From Xenorhabdus lircayensis (GTDB lineage Bacteria > Pseudomonadota > Gammaproteobacteria > Enterobacterales > Enterobacteriaceae), in assembly GCF_016306625.1 (NCBI RefSeq), contig NZ_JACOII010000020.1:62001-126000 (forward strand): a stretch of DNA of 64,000 nt. Direction: 5' to 3'. Both the position numbers and the translations under genes were made by a program. This document shows, piece after piece, positions 59,297-64,000 of the stretch. The notes beneath the pieces were generated by a model. That model was not told where the DNA came from. It saw only the letters and a list, made by a program, of their open reading frames with translations, and ran no database searches. Numbering within the stretch: the stretch's first letter is position 1; every line of letters starts with the position of its first letter.

Positions 59297-59620
59297 ATGG
59301 ACCATTTTCAAACGATAAACCCTGAGCAGGCTTACCAGCATTGGCTCGATAAAACCGCAGTCATGGTTGATATCCGTGACCCACAGAGTTTCCGTACCGG
59401 ACACGCAACAGGCGCATTTCACCTCACTAATGAAACGCTCAATAACTTCCTGCAAGGAGCTGATTTTGACCAGCCGGTTATAGTGATGTGCTATCACGGC
59501 CATAGCAGTCAGGGAGCCGCTCAATATCTCATCAATATGGGTTTTGAGACAGTTTACAGTGTCAATGGGGGCTTTGAAGTCTGGCAGAGAGACTATCCTC
59601 ACGCCATCCACACCCTATGA
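59297..59620 (+). CDS. glpE: Thiosulfate sulfurtransferase GlpE (rhodanese)
   Basis: Single-domain rhodanese that transfers sulfane sulfur from thiosulfate to acceptors such as cyanide or thioredoxin. It has 107 residues (E. coli 108). The catalytic C65 is in the loop [16 protein letters not shown]. It begins the glpEGR cluster. Confidence 0.95.
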   Translation: MDHFQTINPEQAYQHWLDKTAVMVDIRDPQSFRTGHATGAFHLTNETLNNFLQGADFDQPVIVMCYHGHSSQGAAQYLINMGFETVYSVNGGFEVWQRDYPHAIHTL

Positions 59621-59696
59621 ATCTTTAGCACACTCATTCCAATGCGATGACCCCCTGTGCGATTAACTTCAACTTAAGGCAGAGATAAGACGAGCA

Positions 59697-60533
59697 ATGA
59701 TCCAAGTAACCTCAATATCCAATCCTCGACTGGCTCAGGCCTTTATTGATTATATGGCGACACAGGGCATTCATTTGGCTATGAAGCCCACCAATGAGCC
59801 GTTGCTAGTCGAGCTATGGCTGGAAGATGACAGCCAATTAAGTCTAGTTGAACAGGAACTGCGCCATTTTGCCCGCGATCCACTCAATGAGCGCTATCAG
59901 GCCGCCAGTTGGCAAACAGGCAAATCCAGCCGCTCTTTCCAGTATCGTAACAACCTGAACTGGAGCACTCTCAAAAGTCAGTCCGGCCCTCTGACTATCT
60001 CCATGACAGCGATCTGCATTCTCGTTTTCCTTTGGATGCTGATTGCGGGTACACCCGATGTCATGAACTGGCTGGCATGGCCTAACAGTGATCAATATCT
60101 GGAGTTATGGCGTTGGGTCAGCCATGCCCTACTACATTTCTCGCTGCCACATATCCTCTTTAATCTCGTGTGGTGGTGGTATCTTGGTAGTCAAGTGGAA
60201 CGGAAGATTGGTGCCGGAAAACTCCTTGAAATCACGATAGTATCCGCAGTTTTCAGTGGGTGGGCGCAGTCATTGTTCAGTGGTTCTCATTTCGGCGGGC
60301 TTTCTGGTGTGGTCTACGCGCTGATCGGATATGTTTGGCTAACGGGTGAAATTTCACCCAAACGCGGGGTCAGTGTTCCCAGAGGGTTAATCGCTGTCTC
60401 TGTCATCTGGTTATTGGTTGACTATTTCGATGTATTTTCATTAAACATCGCTAATGCCGCCCATGTTTCAGGATTAATCATCGGGTTATTGATGGGGCTG
60501 TGGGATAATTTGCGCAAACAAAAAAATCAATAA
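59697..60533 (+). CDS. glpG: Rhomboid intramembrane serine protease GlpG
   Basis: Inner-membrane rhomboid protease with an N-terminal cytoplasmic domain and six transmembrane helices. It has 278 residues (E. coli 276). The catalytic serine is in [20 protein letters not shown] and the catalytic histidine in [16 protein letters not shown]; the L1 loop WR motif is present as [20 protein letters not shown]. It lies 76 bp after glpE. Confidence 0.96.
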   Translation: MIQVTSISNPRLAQAFIDYMATQGIHLAMKPTNEPLLVELWLEDDSQLSLVEQELRHFARDPLNERYQAASWQTGKSSRSFQYRNNLNWSTLKSQSGPLTISMTAICILVFLWMLIAGTPDVMNWLAWPNSDQYLELWRWVSHALLHFSLPHILFNLVWWWYLGSQVERKIGAGKLLEITIVSAVFSGWAQSLFSGSHFGGLSGVVYALIGYVWLTGEISPKRGVSVPRGLIAVSVIWLLVDYFDVFSLNIANAAHVSGLIIGLLMGLWDNLRKQKNQ

Positions 60534-60590
60534 TATCCCAAATAATTTTGGTCAACTATAATCCATCTACGCAAACATTAGGGGAATTTC

Positions 60591-61349
60591 GTGAAGCAAA
60601 CTCAGCGACATGATGCAATAATCGAGCTGGTGCGCCTTCAAGGTTATGTCAGCACTGAAGAGCTAGTTGAACATTTTGATGTCAGCCCGCAAACCATCCG
60701 GCGTGATTTAAATGATCTCGCAGATAAAAATAAAATCCAACGTCATCACGGCGGTGCCGCGTTACCATCCAGCTCTGTCAATACCGCCTATCATGACCGT
60801 AAGATCATGTGGTCGGATGAAAAAGCCCGTATTGCGCAGCAAGTTGCCACCCAAATTCCAAACGGCGCAACCCTGTTCATCGATATTGGAACGACCCCAG
60901 AAGCCGTGGCACATTCCCTGCTCAATCATCGCGATTTACGGATTGTCACCAATAACCTTAACGTCGCAACCCTGTTTATGGGCAAAGAAGATTTCCGGCT
61001 GATTTTAGCTGGTGGTGAAGTGCGCTCCCGCGATGGTGGCATCATTGGTGAAGCAACGCTGGATTTCATTTCTCAATTCCGCCTTGATTTCGGCATTCTT
61101 GGGATCAGTGGCATCGATAGCGATGGCTCCCTGCTGGAATTCGATTACCACGAAGTCCGCACCAAACGTGCCATTATCGAAAATTCCCGTTGTGTCATGC
61201 TGGTGGCCGACCATTCGAAATTTGGCCGCAGTGCCATGGTTAACCTCGGAAACATGAACCTGATTGATTTTCTCTTCACAGATAAAGCTCCCCCTCCTGG
61301 CATCCAGAAAATCATTGAGCAACACAGCGTCAAACTGGAGCTGTGCTAA
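60591..61349 (+). CDS. glpR: Glycerol-3-phosphate regulon repressor GlpR
   Basis: DeoR-family repressor of glycerol-3-phosphate genes, relieved by glycerol 3-phosphate. It has 252 residues, as in E. coli, with a GTG start preceded by a weak GGGGA. The N-terminal helix-turn-helix is VSTEELVEHFDVSPQTIRRD. The DeoR C-terminal sensor domain has LFIDIGTTPEAVAHSL and LGISGIDSDGSLLEFDYHE. Tandem operators lie upstream of glpD. Confidence 0.95.
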   Translation: MKQTQRHDAIIELVRLQGYVSTEELVEHFDVSPQTIRRDLNDLADKNKIQRHHGGAALPSSSVNTAYHDRKIMWSDEKARIAQQVATQIPNGATLFIDIGTTPEAVAHSLLNHRDLRIVTNNLNVATLFMGKEDFRLILAGGEVRSRDGGIIGEATLDFISQFRLDFGILGISGIDSDGSLLEFDYHEVRTKRAIIENSRCVMLVADHSKFGRSAMVNLGNMNLIDFLFTDKAPPPGIQKIIEQHSVKLELC

Positions 61350-61370
61350 TCACCTTTTATTTAATGGTAT

Positions 61371-61396
61371 TCCCCACCTGAAATGTTGGTGGGGGA
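61371..61396 (+). terminator. Hairpin between glpR and glpD
   Basis: A stem TCCCCACC / GGTGGGG with a 9-nt loop follows glpR by about 20 bp. Its T run is poor, so it may be a weak terminator that separates the two transcripts. Confidence 0.5.
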
Positions 61397-61544
61397 TCTC
61401 TTCCTGTCAATATCTCCTCTCAGATTTGCCTCTCATAAATTCCTTATTAATCTTATGTGTATGCTAAAGATTTGTTACCTGTATCACGTGAATATGTTTT
61501 TTCTGAGTTAATGGTTGGCGATTGATGGATTTTTGATTACAATC

Positions 61545-61584
61545 TTTGAGCGAAAACGAACATTAAAGAACTGTTTCGAACATT
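61545..61584 (+). promoter_or_regulatory. Tandem GlpR operators upstream of glpD
   Basis: Two directly abutting 20-bp sites, 61545-61564 (TTTGAGCGAAAACGAACATT) and 61565-61584 (AAAGAACTGTTTCGAACATT), both end in the conserved CGAACATT half-site of the GlpR consensus. They lie 15-55 bp before the glpD ATG. E. coli glpD is likewise controlled by tandem GlpR operators. Confidence 0.78.
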
Positions 61585-61598
61585 TCAGAGGGTATGCA

Positions 61599-63104
61599 AT
61601 GGAAACCAAAGACTTGATTGTAATCGGCGGCGGAATTAACGGCGCTGGTATTGCGGCAGATGCTGCTGGCCGGGGACTTTCTGTCCTGCTATTGGAAGGT
61701 CAAGACTTGGCCAGTGCGACTTCGTCTGCCAGTTCCAAACTGATCCACGGTGGCTTACGCTATCTGGAGCATTATGAATTCCGTCTAGTCAGTGAAGCGC
61801 TGGCAGAACGTGAAGTGCTCTTGAGACTGGCTCCCCATATTGCATTCCCGATGCGTTTTCGCCTGCCACACCAGCCACACCTGCGCCCAGCCTGGATGAT
61901 CCGCATTGGACTGTTCTTGTACGATAACTTGGGTAAACGCGTTAGCTTACCGGGCAGCAAGGGGCTGAAATTTGGTGCAAGTTCGGTGCTGAAACCGTCC
62001 ATCACCCGTGGCTTTGAATATTCCGACTGCTGGGTTGACGATGCACGTCTGGTTGTCCTGAACGCGCAGGAAGTAAAAAAACACAGCGGCGAGGTACGTA
62101 CTCGCACCCAAGTGACCCGTGCATGGCGTGAAAATGATTACTGGATGGTTGAGGCCAAAGACCTCACAACGGGCGAAACTAACACATGGCGCGCGAAAGG
62201 CTTGGTCAACGCGACTGGCCCGTGGGTGAAAAACTTCTTCGACAACAGCCTGCAACTGAAATCGCCTTATGGTATTCGCCTGATCAAAGGCAGCCATATT
62301 GTTGTTCCTCGTGCTCACGATGAGCCACAGGCTTATATTCTGCAAAACGAAGATAACCGCATCGTGTTTATCATTCCATGGAATGACGAGTTTTCCATCA
62401 TCGGTACGACCGATGTTGAGTACAAAGGCGATCCCAAAGAAGTCAAAATTGGCGATCAAGAGATCGACTATTTGCTGAAAGTTTATAACGACTACTTCAA
62501 AAAACAGCTTGGTCGCAATGATGTGGTTTGGACTTACTCTGGCGTTCGCCCACTGTGTGATGATGAGTCCGATTCACCACAAGCGATCACCCGTGATTAC
62601 ACACTGGATGTTCAGGATGAACAAGGCCAGACACCATTACTGTCCGTATTTGGCGGTAAACTGACGACTTATCGTAAACTGGCTGAGCACGCGATGGAGA
62701 AACTGGTACAGTACTATCCAAATGCGGGTCAGGCATGGACTAAGAATGGCAAGTTATCGGGCGGTGAACTGGAAGGCTGTGACCGCGATGGTTATGCACG
62801 TTTACTGCGCCAGCGTCACAATTGGTTGCCAGAAGGCGTGGCACTGCGTTATGCCCGCACTTACGGCAGCAATAGCCAAATCATCCTGAAAGGTTCAGAA
62901 GCACTGACCGATCTCGGTGAATTCTTCGGTCATGGCTTGTATGAGGCTGAGCTGCGTTATCTGGTCGAACACGAATGGGTAACACAGTTGGATGATGCTA
63001 TCTGGCGCCGTACCAAACTGGGTATGTGGCTCACTGATGAGCAGAAACAGCGTGTAGCTGATTGGCTGGCACAGAACGCAAAATCCGCCCAATTGCAAGG
63101 CTGA
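61599..63104 (+). CDS. glpD: Aerobic glycerol-3-phosphate dehydrogenase GlpD
   Basis: FAD-dependent, membrane-associated enzyme that oxidises glycerol 3-phosphate to dihydroxyacetone phosphate and passes electrons to ubiquinone. The ATG at 61599 (METKDLIVIGGGINGAGIAA) has AGAGGG upstream and gives 501 residues, as in E. coli; the open frame is 28 codons longer but contains the operators. The FAD motif GGGINGAGIAADAAGRG and the glycerol-phosphate motif SSKLIHGGLRYLEHYEFRLV are intact. Confidence 0.97.
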   Translation: METKDLIVIGGGINGAGIAADAAGRGLSVLLLEGQDLASATSSASSKLIHGGLRYLEHYEFRLVSEALAEREVLLRLAPHIAFPMRFRLPHQPHLRPAWMIRIGLFLYDNLGKRVSLPGSKGLKFGASSVLKPSITRGFEYSDCWVDDARLVVLNAQEVKKHSGEVRTRTQVTRAWRENDYWMVEAKDLTTGETNTWRAKGLVNATGPWVKNFFDNSLQLKSPYGIRLIKGSHIVVPRAHDEPQAYILQNEDNRIVFIIPWNDEFSIIGTTDVEYKGDPKEVKIGDQEIDYLLKVYNDYFKKQLGRNDVVWTYSGVRPLCDDESDSPQAITRDYTLDVQDEQGQTPLLSVFGGKLTTYRKLAEHAMEKLVQYYPNAGQAWTKNGKLSGGELEGCDRDGYARLLRQRHNWLPEGVALRYARTYGSNSQIILKGSEALTDLGEFFGHGLYEAELRYLVEHEWVTQLDDAIWRRTKLGMWLTDEQKQRVADWLAQNAKSAQLQG

Positions 63105-63116
63105 TTTAGCGTGAGT

Positions 63117-63148
63117 AAAAATGGTGATAGTTTTTTATCGCCATTTTT
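63117..63148 (+). terminator. Terminator of glpD
   Basis: AAAAATGGTGAT and ATCGCCATTTTT pair with one wobble around an 8-nt T-rich loop, ending in a T run 12 bp after glpD. Confidence 0.8.
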
Positions 63149-63502
63149 CATTTATCCCCATAATAACGGCTTATCCCCATCCTATAAGTTTCTTTCTGCT
63201 CATAAATGTTCCCCAAAATACCATAAAGTTTCGAAATCAATCATCCCTATTTTTCATCTTATTCAACTGGTTATGCCGTACGCATATTTTTGTCATAGTG
63301 ATAATATGTTGAAGATAAATTTGATATATCTAAACCCAAATCTTCTGGAATAAATAAATACAATATTTTTTCTCATATTATTAACTCCAATTACATAATA
63401 ACTCACCTAACATCCGATAACATAAAGTACCAACCTCCATCATTGCTAAATGTATATCCTTATTTAATTATTAAGTTTTTATTACCAAAAATATTTTCTT
63501 TA

Positions 63503-63693
63503 TCATTTTATTCCATGCAAAAACGGAATAATCTTCTCAGTCAAAGCTTGCATAATATCAATGAGTGGATCAACGTCACCGTGCCCGACTAATGTTGGGC
63601 AGCATACTCGACCATGATAAGCAAAACTACTGGACGCATTTCTCTGCCACTGTCTTCAACTTCAATCGAAATATTATTCACTGTAATTTTCAC
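63503..63693 (-). pseudogene. Alpha/beta hydrolase remnant with an internal deletion
   Basis: From a GTG at 63693 the minus strand reads MKITVNNISIEVEDSGREMR and PVVLLIM, the start of an alpha/beta hydrolase (strands before the oxyanion loop), then stops at 63589. A second frame to 63503 reads GHGDVDPLIDIMQALTEKII and PFLHGIK, typical of the acid-residue region and C-terminus. The catalytic core between is missing. The family call is from sequence pattern memory. Confidence 0.6.
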
Positions 63694-64000
63694 AAATGGC
63701 AACCTTTTGATTTATAAACGGTCGAAAATATAAACCCGAAATAAGCTAACTTTATTATTGAATTTTACGATATGGAAAACTCATTTTTAACACAGTTAAA
63801 TGAAATATCCGCAGCCGGATCTTTCATTGATTCATACAAAAATAACGTGCAGAATATAGTCTAATTATTCTGTCACATGATAAATAGTGTAGCAAAAATC
63901 ACCATCTAGACAGAAAAATACAGCGGACAGATATGGGTAATACGCCCATATTCCCTATATTCTCCCATAATGATGATTTTTTATATCTTCAGAACAAAAT

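Larger units (their letters stand above)
63105..64000. other. AT-rich right-hand gap with glpD terminator and a gene remnant
   Basis: No intact gene seen in about 900 bp to the window edge. It holds the glpD terminator (63117-63148) and an alpha/beta hydrolase remnant (63503-63693, minus). Short open frames here have atypical composition and no ribosome sites, so they are not reported as genes. Confidence 0.55.

Noticed and set aside
63111-63353. 80-codon plus-strand ORF after glpD
   Set aside because: It overlaps the glpD terminator, has no ribosome site or recognisable sequence, and looks like chance coding in AT-rich DNA.

Overview
The window is a chromosomal segment of a gammaproteobacterium of the Morganellaceae, most likely Xenorhabdus, with Photorhabdus the main alternative. 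Most proteins match enterobacterial orthologues closely. The genus call rests mainly on an EnvZ that lacks its periplasmic sensor domain, a feature described for Xenorhabdus nematophila, and on dispersed short inverted-repeat elements beginning with ACCCAATAGATTTCAA. No rRNA or tRNA genes were seen.

Core blocks, left to right: (1) trmH (5' end outside the window)-recG, then gltS, xanP and the AsmA-like gene yicH, in E. coli order. (2) On the minus strand, typA, yihX, dtd and fabY. (3) An AT-rich accessory island at about 12.0-28.7 kb that separates typA from glnA, which are divergent neighbours in E. coli. (4) glnA-glnL-glnG with sigma-54 and NtrC sites, then hemN, yihI, a GT39-type membrane glycosyltransferase and the adenine permease adeP. 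(5) A polar amino acid ABC transporter (two permeases and a binding protein, no ATPase), then phoU-pstB-pstA-pstC-pstS with a Pho box. (6) envZ-ompR, greB and tex. (7) A split-barrel flavin-type protein, feoABC with FNR and Fur-like sites, an OsmC-family protein, bioH, gntX and nfuA. (8) glpEGR followed by glpD, with tandem GlpR operators.

The island is the unusual part. It holds five minus-strand paralogues of about 440-575 residues plus a decayed sixth copy. All are built from related beta-rich, Ig-like modules, and none has a recognisable signal peptide. Next to them lie a 1255-residue invasin/intimin-type inverse autotransporter (minus strand) and a divergent 609-residue protein with an N-terminal Ig-like segment and RCC1-like propeller repeats. 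The intergenic gaps share a GTTATCAC / GTGATAAC motif. A transposase tail, inverted repeats and the decayed paralogue mark past rearrangement. I infer a lineage-specific surface or host-interaction locus that grew by duplication; its function is not shown by the sequence.

Decayed remnants elsewhere include an XRE/HigA-type antitoxin fragment downstream of feoC and an alpha/beta hydrolase fragment near the right edge. Regulatory sites seen include PurR boxes before both purine permeases, sigma-54/NtrC sites at glnA and glnL, a Pho box at pstS, and GlpR operators at glpD.
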